Positions 8,847-17,667 of a stretch of DNA of 64,000 bases are shown here, piece by piece. Each line of letters begins with the position of its first letter. The stretch's first letter is position 1. This DNA is from Fontisubflavum oceani (GTDB lineage: Bacteria > Pseudomonadota > Alphaproteobacteria > Rhodobacterales > Rhodobacteraceae). Under the pieces are notes generated by a model. It was not told where the DNA came from and did no database searches. It worked only from the letters and a program-made list of their open reading frames with translations. The DNA lies in contig NZ_CP129111.1 in the NCBI RefSeq assembly GCF_030407165.1, positions 1,550,001 to 1,614,000 on the forward strand, written 5' to 3'. The position numbers and the translations under genes were made by a program.

Positions 8847-9310
8847 CCGTTCGCTTCCGCGTCGCAGGACCAGAGGATGTTCCAGCGGTTCTGGCGCTGC
8901 TTCGCGAAGACCACCTTGGTGCGGAACGGGAAACCGCGCCCGATGCACTCTATCAGATGATGTTCAGCCGGATCGACCGAGAGGCCCATGTGCGGCTGGT
9001 TGTCGGGCAATTGGAGGGGGAGATTGTCGCCTGCTACCAACTGACCGCGCTTGATGGCCTCTCGCATAAAGCCATCCGCCGTGGTCAGATCGAGGATGTG
9101 CGCGTCGCCGAACGGTTGCGTGGGCAGGGGATCGGGCATCAGATGATGGCCGATGCCGAGGCACGGGCGCGCGATATGGGATGCGGTCTCTTGCAGCTTG
9201 TGGCGCATCACACGCGCGAGGACACACATCGATTCTATATGTCCAACGGCTTTACGCCCTCCCATGTTGGCTTTAAACGCATCCTGTCCAGCGCGGGAGA
9301 TCAGGAATGA
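8843..9310 (+). CDS. GNAT family N-acetyltransferase
   Basis: The 155-residue protein has a complete GNAT fold: an N-terminal strand-helix (MTVRFRVAGPEDVPAVLALL), the acetyl-CoA binding motif A VAERLRGQGIGHQMMADAEARA (the Q/RxxGxG/A pattern) and the C-terminal HTREDTHRFYMSNGF. The substrate is unknown. It overlaps trpF by 4 bp at its start and trpB by 4 bp at its end, so it is translated as part of the tryptophan operon. A role acting on a small molecule or protein linked to that pathway is possible but unproven. Confidence 0.9.
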   Translation: MTVRFRVAGPEDVPAVLALLREDHLGAERETAPDALYQMMFSRIDREAHVRLVVGQLEGEIVACYQLTALDGLSHKAIRRGQIEDVRVAERLRGQGIGHQMMADAEARARDMGCGLLQLVAHHTREDTHRFYMSNGFTPSHVGFKRILSSAGDQE

Positions 9311-10533
9311 ACGACCTCTTCAACAGCTTCATGACCGGCCCCGATGAAAACGGGCGCTTTGGCGATTTCGGTGGGCGGTTTGTCTCTGAGACGCTGATGC
9401 CGCTGATCCTGGAGTTGGAAAAGCAATATGAGTTCGCCAAGACGGATCAGAGCTTCTGGGACGAGATGCACGATCTCTGGACCCATTATGTTGGTCGCCC
9501 GTCGCCGCTCTATTTCGCGGAGCGCCTGACCGAGCATCTGGGCGGGGCGAAGATCTATCTCAAGCGCGATGAGCTGAACCATACGGGCGCGCATAAGATC
9601 AACAATGTGCTGGGCCAGATCATCCTGGCCCGCCGCATGGGGAAGACCCGGATCATTGCCGAGACCGGCGCGGGGCAGCATGGCGTGGCCACGGCCACCG
9701 TCTGTGCCAAATTCGGGCTGAAATGTGTGGTGTATATGGGCGCCCATGATGTGGAGCGTCAGGCACCGAATGTGTTCCGGATGCGGTTGCTTGGGGCTGA
9801 AGTGATCCCAGTAACGAGCGGTCGGGGCACGCTGAAAGACGCAATGAACGATGCGCTGCGTGATTGGGTCACCAATGTGCGCGACACGTTTTATTGCATC
9901 GGCACAGTGGCGGGTCCGCATCCCTATCCGGCGATGGTACGCGATTTCCAGGCGATCATCGGCAAGGAAGCTAAGAAACAGATGATGGCCGCCGAGGGCC
10001 GTCTGCCGGATACAATCATCGCCGCAATTGGCGGCGGATCGAACGCGATGGGTCTGTTCTTTCCGTTCCTCGATGACAAAGAGGTGCAGATCATCGGTGT
10101 TGAGGCCGGCGGTAAGGGCGTGAACGCCAAGATGGAGCATTGCGCGTCGCTCACGGGCGGGCGGCCCGGCGTGCTCCATGGCAACCGGACCTATCTGCTC
10201 CAAGATGATGATGGCCAGATCCTGGAAGGCTATTCGATCTCGGCGGGCTTGGATTATCCGGGTATCGGGCCCGAGCATTCCTGGCTGCATGAGATTGGCC
10301 GGGCGCAGTATGTCTCGATCACCGATGCAGAGGCGCTTGAGGCGTTCCAACTGTCCTGCGCGCAGGAAGGGATCATCCCGGCGCTTGAACCGTCCCATGC
10401 GCTGGCCCATGTGATGAAAATCGCCCCGGACCTGCCGCGCGATCACCTGATCATCATGAATATGTGCGGTCGGGGGGACAAAGATATCTTCACCGTTGCG
10501 CGGGCCTTGGGCTTCGAGATGAACGGGCACTGA
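9307..10533 (+). CDS. trpB: Tryptophan synthase beta chain
   Basis: TrpB condenses indole with serine using pyridoxal phosphate. The 408-residue protein has the PLP lysine in KRDELNHTGAHKINN, ETGAGQHGVATATV (with the catalytic Glu of the indole site), the phosphate-binding GGGSNAMG, and the C-terminal CGRGDKDIFTV. It is typical of TrpB1, which partners TrpA. trpA is not adjacent; it lies about 31 kb away at 41709. The start overlaps the GNAT stop (ATGA). Confidence 0.97.
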   Translation: MNDLFNSFMTGPDENGRFGDFGGRFVSETLMPLILELEKQYEFAKTDQSFWDEMHDLWTHYVGRPSPLYFAERLTEHLGGAKIYLKRDELNHTGAHKINNVLGQIILARRMGKTRIIAETGAGQHGVATATVCAKFGLKCVVYMGAHDVERQAPNVFRMRLLGAEVIPVTSGRGTLKDAMNDALRDWVTNVRDTFYCIGTVAGPHPYPAMVRDFQAIIGKEAKKQMMAAEGRLPDTIIAAIGGGSNAMGLFFPFLDDKEVQIIGVEAGGKGVNAKMEHCASLTGGRPGVLHGNRTYLLQDDDGQILEGYSISAGLDYPGIGPEHSWLHEIGRAQYVSITDAEALEAFQLSCAQEGIIPALEPSHALAHVMKIAPDLPRDHLIIMNMCGRGDKDIFTVARALGFEMNGH

Positions 10534-10566
10534 GCCGCGTCGTCGAGGACTACAACGTGTGCTGGA

Positions 10567-10604
10567 CCTGAACGGCCTAAACCTTTGGTTTAGAGCGGTT
10601 CAGG
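10567..10604. terminator. Hairpin downstream of trpB, possible terminator
   Basis: A long imperfect hairpin lies 33 bp after trpB. The outer stem is CCTGAAC/GTTCAGG and the inner stem is CTAAACC/GGTTTAG around a TTT loop. No U-run follows, so it is either a weak terminator or a processing/stability structure. Confidence 0.4.
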
Positions 10605-10793
10605 CGAGGTGATGCTGATCCGCTGCCGCATCAACCTCGGTTTATTTCTGACGATTTTCACAGATGCTAGATTGGCTTTGGGTTTACGTAACCGCACCTA
10701 AACCTCGCGGAAATAGAGCTGCCGCCGAGTTTGGTCTTCGGTAGGGGCAAGGCCGCACATTGGGTGAGGCCGAACCAAATGAGGAGTTGTGAG

Positions 10794-11105
10794 ATGAAAC
10801 AGACACTGACAGCCGCAATGATCGCAATGCTTTTGAGTGGCACGGCCCACGCGGCCTTGGTGCAGAGCATCGAGACCGAAGAAGAGCCCGCCAATACCTA
10901 TGAAGAGATGGCTCAGAACTGGCTTCCGGACTGGCTGCGGGGCGACAGCAGTCGTGATGCGTCTGATGACGACTATGACGATGATGATGACGATTACGAC
11001 GATGATTACGACGACGATGATTACGATGACGACGATGATGATTATGACGACGACGATTACGACGATGATGACGACGACGATGATGATGACGGCGACGATG
11101 ACTAA
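10794..11105 (+). CDS. Exported Asp/Tyr-rich protein
   Basis: The 103-residue protein has a signal peptide (MKQTLTAAMIAMLLSGTAHAA), a short linker containing NTYEEMAQNWLPDWLRGDSS, and then nearly 50 residues made almost only of Asp with spaced Tyr (DDDYDDDDDDYDDDYDD pattern). Such a tail is highly anionic and could bind Ca2+ or other cations outside the membrane; that is inference. GAGGAG at 10781 precedes the ATG. It is followed by a second Asp-rich gene and a membrane regulator, which suggests one functional unit. The tail DNA is a degenerate GAY-codon repeat and may vary in length between strains. Confidence 0.75.
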   Translation: MKQTLTAAMIAMLLSGTAHAALVQSIETEEEPANTYEEMAQNWLPDWLRGDSSRDASDDDYDDDDDDYDDDYDDDDYDDDDDDYDDDDYDDDDDDDDDDGDDD

Positions 11106-11178
11106 AACCCGCCAATGGGGTTAAGATGGCAGAGATCCTCTCCGGCGGCGTAGCGCAGGCCGGGGAGGATCATTTTTG

Positions 11179-11574
11179 ATGAGGTCGACGAAGATGGTGA
11201 CACGCAGAGACATGCTTGCCGCGGGATTTGCCGTGGTGTTGGGGGCTGGGTCCGCCGTCGCGCAATCGAGCGTCACAGACCAAATCATCGCGCAGCTTCG
11301 GGATCAGGGATACACTGTTCAACGGATGAACCGGACCCTTTTGGGTCGCGTGCGGGTCATCGCGCGGCGCGGTGACCAATCCCGTGAGGTCGTCTTTGAT
11401 CCGCGCAACGGCGTGATCCTCCGCGACTACACAACCGGGTTGTTTGGGGCGTCGGACGATGACGATGATCAATCCGGGTCAAGCGGCGGGCATGCGGGGG
11501 GCGGCGATGACGACGACGAAGATGATGACGACGACGATGATGACGATGACGACGACGATGGTGATGACGACTGA
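11179..11574 (+). CDS. Exported PepSY-like protein with Asp tail
   Basis: The 131-residue protein begins MRSTKMVTRRDMLAAGFAVVLGAG, a signal peptide with a twin arginine that may be Tat or Sec, cut near AVAQS. Residues 30-90 look PepSY-like (a helix VTDQIIAQLRDQGYTVQRM, then strands, then REVVFDPRNGVILRDY). The C-terminus is a run of Asp after a GGHAGGGD linker. GGGGAGG at 11162 with 8-bp spacing supports the ATG at 11179; the ATG at 11194 is an alternative. The product may form a cation-binding pair with the preceding protein. Confidence 0.75.
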   Translation: MRSTKMVTRRDMLAAGFAVVLGAGSAVAQSSVTDQIIAQLRDQGYTVQRMNRTLLGRVRVIARRGDQSREVVFDPRNGVILRDYTTGLFGASDDDDDQSGSSGGHAGGGDDDDEDDDDDDDDDDDDDGDDD

Positions 11575-11598
11575 GATGGTGATGTTGGACGTTTGGAG

Positions 11599-12099
11599 AT
11601 GTTGAGGCGCCCGGTCGTTTTTGTCGTGATCCTTGTCGTGCAGTTGCTCTGCGCGGTTTTCTTTGTGTCGGAAATCATGATGTCCGTCTTGGGCCTGCCT
11701 TTCGCGCCCATCCCCTGGCAAGTTCATGAGTTGATCGAGATCGGCGCGGGCGTTGGACTGATCCTTGGCGTTGTTCTCGGAGCGCTGTTGTTGCGCTCCG
11801 CGCTGCGTCGGACACGCGCGGCGGAGCGGGCGCTCCGCGCAGCCTCAGGTGCGTTTATGGACTTGGTTGAGGAGCGTTTTGACGAGTGGAAACTCACGCC
11901 CGCCGAGCGGGATGTGGCGCTTTTCGCCCTGAAGGGGATGAGCCTGTCGGAGATCGCGGCCTTGCGCGCGACCTCCGAGGGCACGGTTAAGGCGCAAACC
12001 AACGCAATTTATCGCAAGGCGGGCGTGACGGGACGGCCGCAACTGCTCAGCGTCTTTGTTGATGATCTGATGGGCGACGGAGTCGTCGCGGCAGAGTAG
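11599..12099 (+). CDS. Membrane-anchored LuxR-type HTH regulator
   Basis: The 166-residue protein has two transmembrane segments at residues 7-30 and 44-67, then a charged helix (RSALRRTRAAERALRAAS), and ends in a LuxR/GerE-type helix-turn-helix (WKLTPAERDVALFALKGMSLSEIAALRATSEGTVKAQTNAIYRKAGVTGRPQLL). A regulator tethered to the membrane and encoded directly after two exported Asp-rich proteins may sense their state or the envelope cations they bind; this is inference. The start could also be the TTG at 11593. No receiver domain is present. Confidence 0.82.
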   Translation: MLRRPVVFVVILVVQLLCAVFFVSEIMMSVLGLPFAPIPWQVHELIEIGAGVGLILGVVLGALLLRSALRRTRAAERALRAASGAFMDLVEERFDEWKLTPAERDVALFALKGMSLSEIAALRATSEGTVKAQTNAIYRKAGVTGRPQLLSVFVDDLMGDGVVAAE

Positions 12100-12106
12100 G
12101 GGCCGT

Positions 12107-12493
12107 TTATGCGTCCTCGTTCAAGTCGTAGAGCTGCAAAACCGGCAGCGGCACAATCGCCAACGCGCCGCTATGGGTGGCCGCAAGATTGACCCGCGGC
12201 GCGACGCCTTCTTCATGGGCTTGCAGGAAGCGAGTGGCGCAAAGGCACCACTGATCGCCCGGCTTCAGCCCCGCGAAGCCATATTCCGGGCGCGGCGTGC
12301 TGAGGTCATTGCCGACATATTTTGAGAAGGCGAGGAATTCTGCCGTCATCACGGCGCAAACCGTGTGCGAGCCATGATCGGTTGGGCCGGTGTCGCAGCA
12401 TCCATTGCGAAAGAAGCCTGTGACTGGATCTTTGGAACAGCTTTGCAGCGTGCCGCCCAAGACATTGACGGACGGCGCCATATCGAAACTCAT
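12107..12493 (-). CDS. DUF2237 family protein
   Basis: The 128-residue protein matches DUF2237: VNVLGGTLQSCSKDPVTGFFRNGCCDTGPTDHGSHTVCAVMT, with its conserved cysteines, and then FLAFSKYVGNDLSTP and PGDQWCLCATRFLQA. The function is unknown; the Cys-rich motifs suggest a metal or redox role. The ATG at 12493 follows GGGGAG. The gene converges with the LuxR-type regulator, leaving only 7 bp between the ends. Confidence 0.85.
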   Translation of the reverse strand: MSFDMAPSVNVLGGTLQSCSKDPVTGFFRNGCCDTGPTDHGSHTVCAVMTAEFLAFSKYVGNDLSTPRPEYGFAGLKPGDQWCLCATRFLQAHEEGVAPRVNLAATHSGALAIVPLPVLQLYDLNEDA

Positions 12494-12556
12494 AGTCGAA
12501 ACTCCCCAAATTCGCACGTTCCGATAGAATAATCCTCTTATTATTGAATGCAATGG

Positions 12557-13588
12557 CTAAAGATGCCAATCGATCCACCGCCCGTGGAAATCCACGCGGC
12601 CCAGGGCGATCTCTTCGCCGCCGGGCCATGTTTTCAAGGTCATTCCAGCGCCAGAGCTTTGATCGTCTGCTTCCATTGCGAAATGTGCGATGGGGGCATC
12701 AAGGGTGGCGTTGCGTCCAGCAGCTTCCATTGTCGCGGTGCAGGCCGCTTGGGTCTCGGGCGGGAAATACTGCCAGGCGATGGTGTGATAAATGAAATGG
12801 GTCGTGCCGGGGCGTCGTGTCTCCAGGCGATCCGCCAGCCATCCCGCCGCATCGCCTTTGGCGGGGCGCGTCTGGGCCAGTTCCATCGCGGCGCGGGTCA
12901 GGCGGAGCCGGTCGGGTTGATCTGGCCAAAGATATGACAGCAAACGCAGCGCCTGATCAGGTTCGCTTGGGTCGAGCGGGTTCAGATCGACGCCGGCACG
13001 ATCAATGACCTTGAGCGGGAGGTCCGGGGGCGCGGCACCCGTCCAGTCTGGTGTCAGGCGCACGGGCGCGTTTTCGGCACCTCGCAAGGCACCATCTGCC
13101 AGCAAGGCAAAATCGCTGAAAGCCAGGTTCAAGCCCGCGCTGGCACCCAGTTCCGAGATCGTGAGCGGTAGACCGAACATCTCCGTAACCTGCAGAGCTG
13201 CGGGGATCAGGGCGGCACTCCGGCGAACCTCATTGGTTTGCGGCGGTAGATCCAGCCAGGCCATCAATCTGGCCTCATGCGCCACAAAGGCGCGCGCGAC
13301 CTCGGCCCAGAGCACGTCATCACTGACCTCGTGAGGGGGATAGACCGCAGCCAACGCCGGATCACTGCCATCCAGCACCAGCCCATGCAGGCTTCCCGCG
13401 ATCCGCAACGGCACCGATTGCCCGGAAGAGGTGACATCACCAGTCCAGGCAAGCAGCCGTTCAGCGACCGCGCTCTCAGCGGTCAGCCGCTCGGCCATAA
13501 GCGTCATCAGCCGCTCCATGAAGGGAGAGCCCAGTTTCGCGCAGGCTCTGGCTTGCGACTGGAAGGCGCTCCGTAGCGCATCGCTCAT
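12557..13588 (-). CDS. DUF2332 family protein
   Basis: The 343-residue protein matches DUF2332. It starts with a helical region (FQSQARACAKLGSPFMERLMTLMAERL), then has the family motif ISELGASAGLNLAFSDF, which resembles a SAM-binding loop, and HFIYHTIAWQYFP near residue 260. A methyltransferase-like role has been suggested by fold only. The ATG overlaps the stop of pth (ATGA), so the two form an operon on the minus strand. Confidence 0.85.
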   Translation of the reverse strand: MSDALRSAFQSQARACAKLGSPFMERLMTLMAERLTAESAVAERLLAWTGDVTSSGQSVPLRIAGSLHGLVLDGSDPALAAVYPPHEVSDDVLWAEVARAFVAHEARLMAWLDLPPQTNEVRRSAALIPAALQVTEMFGLPLTISELGASAGLNLAFSDFALLADGALRGAENAPVRLTPDWTGAAPPDLPLKVIDRAGVDLNPLDPSEPDQALRLLSYLWPDQPDRLRLTRAAMELAQTRPAKGDAAGWLADRLETRRPGTTHFIYHTIAWQYFPPETQAACTATMEAAGRNATLDAPIAHFAMEADDQSSGAGMTLKTWPGGEEIALGRVDFHGRWIDWHL

Positions 13589-14271
13589 TTGAATTTGTCC
13601 ATCAGTCTTTGCAGCGGCGACCGATCATCAGGCGCCGCTTCGGCGGGTTTTGACTTTGCCGCCGACGCAGGTTTTGCTTCAGCTGCCCGATTGGACGACC
13701 GGGGCGGGGCCACGCGCAGCGCCACGGCGTTCATAAACTTGCCGGAATCACCGCCAGCCAACTCCGGCGCGCCGTCGCTGACACCCCGCAAAAGATCGCT
13801 CAGCCAATCCTGTTCCGCTTTGGCGAAATCGGACAAAACATGGCGTGAGACCAGGTCTTTCCGCCCAGGATGCCCGATCCCGATCCGCACCCGGGTGAAC
13901 TCCGGCCCGATATGCCCGTCGATGGAACGCAGACCGTTATGGCCCGCCAACCCGCCGCCGGTTTTCACCCGGAGCTTCCCGGGGGCGAGGTCCAACTCAT
14001 CGTAAAACACCGTCACATCACCTGGTTCGAGCTTGAAAAACCGCATCGCCTCGCCGACGGACTGGCCGGAAAGGTTCATGAAGGTTTCTGGCTTGAGCAG
14101 CATGATCTTTTCGCTGCCCAACCGCCCTTCGGCGATCTGACCCTGAAATTTTGACCGCCACGGCCCAAATCCGTGATCCTCGGCGATCCGATCCACGGCC
14201 ATATACCCGATATTATGGCGGTTTCCGGCGTATTTCGCGCCTGGATTTCCCAGCCCGACGAAAAGGCGCAT
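13585..14271 (-). CDS. pth: Peptidyl-tRNA hydrolase
   Basis: Pth releases peptides from stalled peptidyl-tRNA. The 228-residue protein has FVGLGNPGAKYAGNRHNIGYM (with the catalytic His), LLKPETFMNLSGQSV, FYDELDLAPGKLRVK and GGGLAGHNGLRSIDGHIG. The last 40 residues are an Ala/Lys/Pro-rich extension (AAEAKPASAAKSKPAEAAP) beyond the usual ~190-residue core, common in Rhodobacterales. rplY and ychF, often its neighbours, lie 25-31 kb away in this window. Confidence 0.95.
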   Translation of the reverse strand: MRLFVGLGNPGAKYAGNRHNIGYMAVDRIAEDHGFGPWRSKFQGQIAEGRLGSEKIMLLKPETFMNLSGQSVGEAMRFFKLEPGDVTVFYDELDLAPGKLRVKTGGGLAGHNGLRSIDGHIGPEFTRVRIGIGHPGRKDLVSRHVLSDFAKAEQDWLSDLLRGVSDGAPELAGGDSGKFMNAVALRVAPPRSSNRAAEAKPASAAKSKPAEAAPDDRSPLQRLMDKFK

Positions 14272-14387
14272 GGGGTCTCTCCCTTGCTGATGGATGGGCC
14301 GGTGATGCCAGCCCGGGCCGGTTTTGCCAAGCTGGAATGCCGCGCCGCGTCATGGCAATGTTGCCGGAATAGCCTTTGGAGAGCTTG

Positions 14388-15422
14388 ATGCCTGACTTGC
14401 CCAAAACCATGCGCGCCCTTGTTCTGACCGCGCCCGGCGCGCCCTTGGAGTTGCAGGAGCTCCCGGTGCCGACGCCTGGCCCGGGCGAGGTTTTGGTGCG
14501 GATCGCAGCCTCGCCGGTCAACCCGTCGGATTTGCATTTCCTAGAGGGAGAATACGGGCTGAACTGGCCCTATCCTCTGATCCCTGGCCTGGAGGGGAGC
14601 GGCGAGGTTGTGGCGGCGGGCCCTGGCTTGATGGGGCGCTATGTGATGGGCAAACCGGTGTCCTGCACGGCGGACAAACAGGGCTGCTGGGCCGAATATA
14701 TGGTGACGCAAGCCGCGCTCTGCCTGCCATTGCCGCGCGACCTGCCGCTTGGAACGGCGGCGATGGCGGTGGTGAACCCGCTGACGGCGGTGGCGTTCAT
14801 CCAGATCGCGAAGGCCGGTGGGCACCAATCCATGATCAGTACCGCGGCAGGCGGGGCGCTTGGCGCGATGACCCGTCGCATGGCGGCAGAGGCGGGGCTC
14901 GAGGTGATCAATGTCGTGCGCGGCCCGGCGCAGGTGGAGCGGCTCAAGGCCGAGGCGGCGGCGCATATCTGCGATCTCTCCGCGCCGACATTTCCGGCTG
15001 ATTTGGTCACGCTTGGCCGGGCCAAGAAATGTCGTTTGGCGCTGGATGCGATCGGGGGCGAGATGACCGGCCAATTGGTGGAGGCGTTGGCGCCGAAGGG
15101 TGAGGTGTTGATCTATGGCGCTTTGGCCGGGGCGGCCTCGACCTTGAATCCGGGCACGATGATTTTCAAAGGCATTACGGTGCGCGGGTTTTGGGTGTCG
15201 AAATGGCTAGAGAAGCGCCCGCTGCCGCAAAAGATGATGATCATGCGCCGGATCGTGGCGGCTCTGAAATCCGGTGCGGCGCAAAGCCAGGTGGCCGAAA
15301 TTCGTGATCTGGCCGACGCAGCGACGGCACCCGCTGACTACGCCGCCCGGATGAGCGCGGGCAAAATCCTGATCTCAACGGGTGCGCTTCCTCTTGGGGT
15401 TGAGGCCACGCCTATCACCTAG
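14388..15422 (+). CDS. Zinc-type alcohol dehydrogenase-like quinone oxidoreductase
   Basis: The 344-residue protein is an MDR-superfamily member of the quinone oxidoreductase type. The N-terminal GroES-like part has PGPGEVLVRIAASPVNPSDLHFL and IPGLEGSGEVVAAGPG; the Rossmann part has MISTAAGGALGAMTRRMA. The zinc ligands of true alcohol dehydrogenases are absent, as usual for the group. It would use NADPH on an enone or quinone. GGAGAG 4 bp upstream supports the ATG at 14388. It is divergent from pth. Confidence 0.85.
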   Translation: MPDLPKTMRALVLTAPGAPLELQELPVPTPGPGEVLVRIAASPVNPSDLHFLEGEYGLNWPYPLIPGLEGSGEVVAAGPGLMGRYVMGKPVSCTADKQGCWAEYMVTQAALCLPLPRDLPLGTAAMAVVNPLTAVAFIQIAKAGGHQSMISTAAGGALGAMTRRMAAEAGLEVINVVRGPAQVERLKAEAAAHICDLSAPTFPADLVTLGRAKKCRLALDAIGGEMTGQLVEALAPKGEVLIYGALAGAASTLNPGTMIFKGITVRGFWVSKWLEKRPLPQKMMIMRRIVAALKSGAAQSQVAEIRDLADAATAPADYAARMSAGKILISTGALPLGVEATPIT

Positions 15423-15573
15423 GCTCAGCCACCCACGCTTCGCAGTATTCAGAAAACCTTCCGATCCTTTTCAGGTCTTTCCGACGGGTGACAGCTATCT
15501 CGGGCCTGCCGTCTTGCCCGGGACCTCTCCGGCTGGCGGCAATGTTGGACCAGGACAGAGGAAGGAAACCGAC

Positions 15574-16233
15574 ATGACCCTCGCGCTCGGCGCAACCGCG
15601 CCAGATTTCAAGGCCGAGACCACCCAAGGCACCATCCATTTCTATGAATGGATGGGTGACAACTGGTGCGTTTTGTTTTCGCATCCAAAGGATTTCACAC
15701 CCGTCTGCACCACCGAAATTGGCAGTATGGCGCGGCTGAAACCCGAATTTGACGCCCGCAATGTCAAGGTTATTGGCCTCAGCGTCGACTCGATCGCCGC
15801 CCATACACGTTGGATTGAGGATATCGTCGCGACCCAGGACATCGCCCCGAATTTTCCGTTGATCGGTGACCCGGACCTCAAGCTTGCGAAGCTTTATGGC
15901 ATGTTGCCCGAAGATGCGGCGGGTTCGTCGGATGACCGATCCGCTGCGGACAATGCCACCACACGCTCCGTCTTCGTGATCAGTCCGGACAAGAAGATCA
16001 TGCTGACAGTGACATATCCGATGACGACGGGCCGAGATTTTCACGAGTTGCTGCGCGCAATCGACAGTTTGCAACTGACTGCGCAGCACAAGGTGGCAAC
16101 CCCGGCAAACTGGAAGCAGGGCGACGATGTCGTGATCGTTCCTTCGATGTCGGATGCCGATGCTCGGGCGCGGTTCCCGAAAGGATGGGAGGCGCCGCGC
16201 CCCTATATGCGGATTGTCCCGCAGCCCAGATAA
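15574..16233 (+). CDS. 1-Cys peroxiredoxin (Prx6-type)
   Basis: The 219-residue protein reduces peroxides through the Cys of FSHPKDFTPVCTTE (Cys45). It has the Prx6-type signatures KVIGLSVDSIAAHTRWIEDI, FPLIGDPDLKLAKLYGM and the C-terminal dimerisation part TPANWKQGDDVVIVPSMSDADARARFP. Family members are about 215-220 residues. GAGGAAGG precedes the ATG at 15574; the open frame upstream lacks family similarity. An exported rhodanese follows in the same direction 33 bp away. Confidence 0.94.
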   Translation: MTLALGATAPDFKAETTQGTIHFYEWMGDNWCVLFSHPKDFTPVCTTEIGSMARLKPEFDARNVKVIGLSVDSIAAHTRWIEDIVATQDIAPNFPLIGDPDLKLAKLYGMLPEDAAGSSDDRSAADNATTRSVFVISPDKKIMLTVTYPMTTGRDFHELLRAIDSLQLTAQHKVATPANWKQGDDVVIVPSMSDADARARFPKGWEAPRPYMRIVPQPR

Positions 16234-16266
16234 CTTTTTGATAAATATACATTAATGGAGGAACGA

Positions 16267-17178
16267 ATGAGTGTTTCTTTAACGCGCAGAGGGTTCGGAG
16301 GTGCTGCGATTGCCGCCGCCCTGCTGCCCCGGCTAGGGCTTGCGCAGACGATGGAATATGCCAACCCTGAGCTGCTCATGGCGGCTCAAGACTTGGTCCC
16401 GCTCGCTTTGCCTGCAGCTGAAACCAGCACACCGCTCTATCGCAGCCAGGGCATGTTACTGCTCGATATCCGCTCGGCCGAAGACTACGCGTCCGGGCAT
16501 ATCCCTGGTGCTCTGCATCTCGATCCAAATGCCGTCGTGGCTGAGCAGTCGCCGATTGAGGGCGCGCTGTTACCCGTCCCCGATTTAGCCGAGATGTTGA
16601 GCCTCTTAGGGATCGACCCTGAGACCCGGGTGGTGATCTATGATGATCGTGGTGGGTTCCATGCGGCGCGAATGTTCTGGCTCCTGGAATATCTGGGACA
16701 TCAGAGTGTCGCCCTGCTGAACGGCGGCTTGTCGGCCTATCAAGCTGCCGGTGGCCGTTTGGCGGAGCAGTCCACGCCGCATGAGGCCAGCATATTTGTC
16801 CCCGCGCCGATGCCGCGCCGGGTTGCAACCGCAGATTACGTTTTGGGGCACCGTGGTGATGCAGAGACAGTGGTCATCGATGTGCGCCCGCCAGCGATGT
16901 ACGACGAGGGTCACATCCCTTGGGCGATCAACCTGCCTTGGGTCGGTAATCTGGACGAGGATGGATTCTACAAGCCAGCCGAGGCGCTGACGGCGCATTT
17001 TGCCGAGCATGGTGTGACGGCTGACCGGAATGTGGTGATCCATTGCCAAGTCGGCCTCGCCTCATCGCATAGTTATGTCGCGCTGCGGCTTCTGGGGTTC
17101 CCCCGAGTCCGCGTCTATCACCGCTCTTGGGCTGAATGGGGCGTCGATGATGATCTGCCCCGGACAACAGGATCATAA
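16267..17178 (+). CDS. Exported two-domain rhodanese sulfurtransferase
   Basis: The 303-residue protein starts with a Tat-like signal (SLTRRGFGGAAIAAALLPRLGLAQ). It then has two rhodanese domains: an inactive first (LLLDIRSAEDYASGHIPGALH, with YDDRGGFHAARM where the Cys loop would be) and an active second (VVIDVRPPAMYDEGHIPWAIN) with Cys260 in IHCQVGLASSHSY. It would move sulfane sulfur in the periplasm. GGAGGAACGA precedes the ATG at 16267. It is probably co-transcribed with the peroxiredoxin, and both fit oxidative or sulfur stress. Confidence 0.88.
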   Translation: MSVSLTRRGFGGAAIAAALLPRLGLAQTMEYANPELLMAAQDLVPLALPAAETSTPLYRSQGMLLLDIRSAEDYASGHIPGALHLDPNAVVAEQSPIEGALLPVPDLAEMLSLLGIDPETRVVIYDDRGGFHAARMFWLLEYLGHQSVALLNGGLSAYQAAGGRLAEQSTPHEASIFVPAPMPRRVATADYVLGHRGDAETVVIDVRPPAMYDEGHIPWAINLPWVGNLDEDGFYKPAEALTAHFAEHGVTADRNVVIHCQVGLASSHSYVALRLLGFPRVRVYHRSWAEWGVDDDLPRTTGS

Positions 17179-17191
17179 CGATTGTTCTATG

Positions 17192-17215
17192 CGGAGGCGG
17201 CTAAAGCCGCCTCCG
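17192..17215 (+). terminator. Hairpin after rhodanese gene
   Basis: A perfect 10-bp stem CGGAGGCGGC/GCCGCCTCCG with a TAAA loop lies 13 bp after the stop. A short T-run (ATTTTTAG) occurs about 10 bp further on, so this is a probable but not textbook intrinsic terminator. Confidence 0.6.
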
Positions 17216-17667
17216 TGCAATGCCATTTTTAGTCGGCCTTCGTTGGCATCAATCTCGCGGCGAACACGCCAGATAGGTCCGCTGGATACGCCGCGGGTTT
17301 TGCGTTGCCGTTCCTGTTAAGCTTGGTCGCTAGCGACATTGAGCCTGAGCTGCCTGTGTCATGACAGCCGTCTCAGCACGCCCGACATAGACCTTTCCGT
17401 GCGTTTAATCTGAAACTGATCTGGCGAACTGCACTGCGTCGTTTGAGACATACACCGCCATCGCGGATTAAGGGACGACCATCTAAATTCTTGCCGCATG
17501 GATCTCGGTTGAAATGTCGGAAAATCCGACGGGTCGGACGCATAGTTTGCTTGTCTTCCGACCGATGTTGCATCGAACCGCCGCATGCGAAGCGCAAAGC
17601 TTTGTTTTACAGTCAAGAAGACCATCGTTATCCAGTGTGCAGACAAAGACTCTTTTAAGGGCAGAGA
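17216..17667. other. Upstream region of the mrp operon
   Basis: This stretch of about 450 bp between the rhodanese terminator and mrpA shows no convincing gene. It should hold the mrp promoter and a long leader. Short open frames here have no family features. A weak ribosome site (AGGGCAGAGA) lies just before the mrpA ATG. Confidence 0.45.

Noticed and set aside
10960..11102. GAY-rich repeats considered as a non-coding microsatellite
   Set aside because: They are in frame within a gene with a good ribosome site and signal peptide, and a second gene nearby has the same kind of tail.
17216..17667. Riboswitch in the mrp leader
   Set aside because: The leader is long, but no conserved riboswitch core could be recognised by eye.
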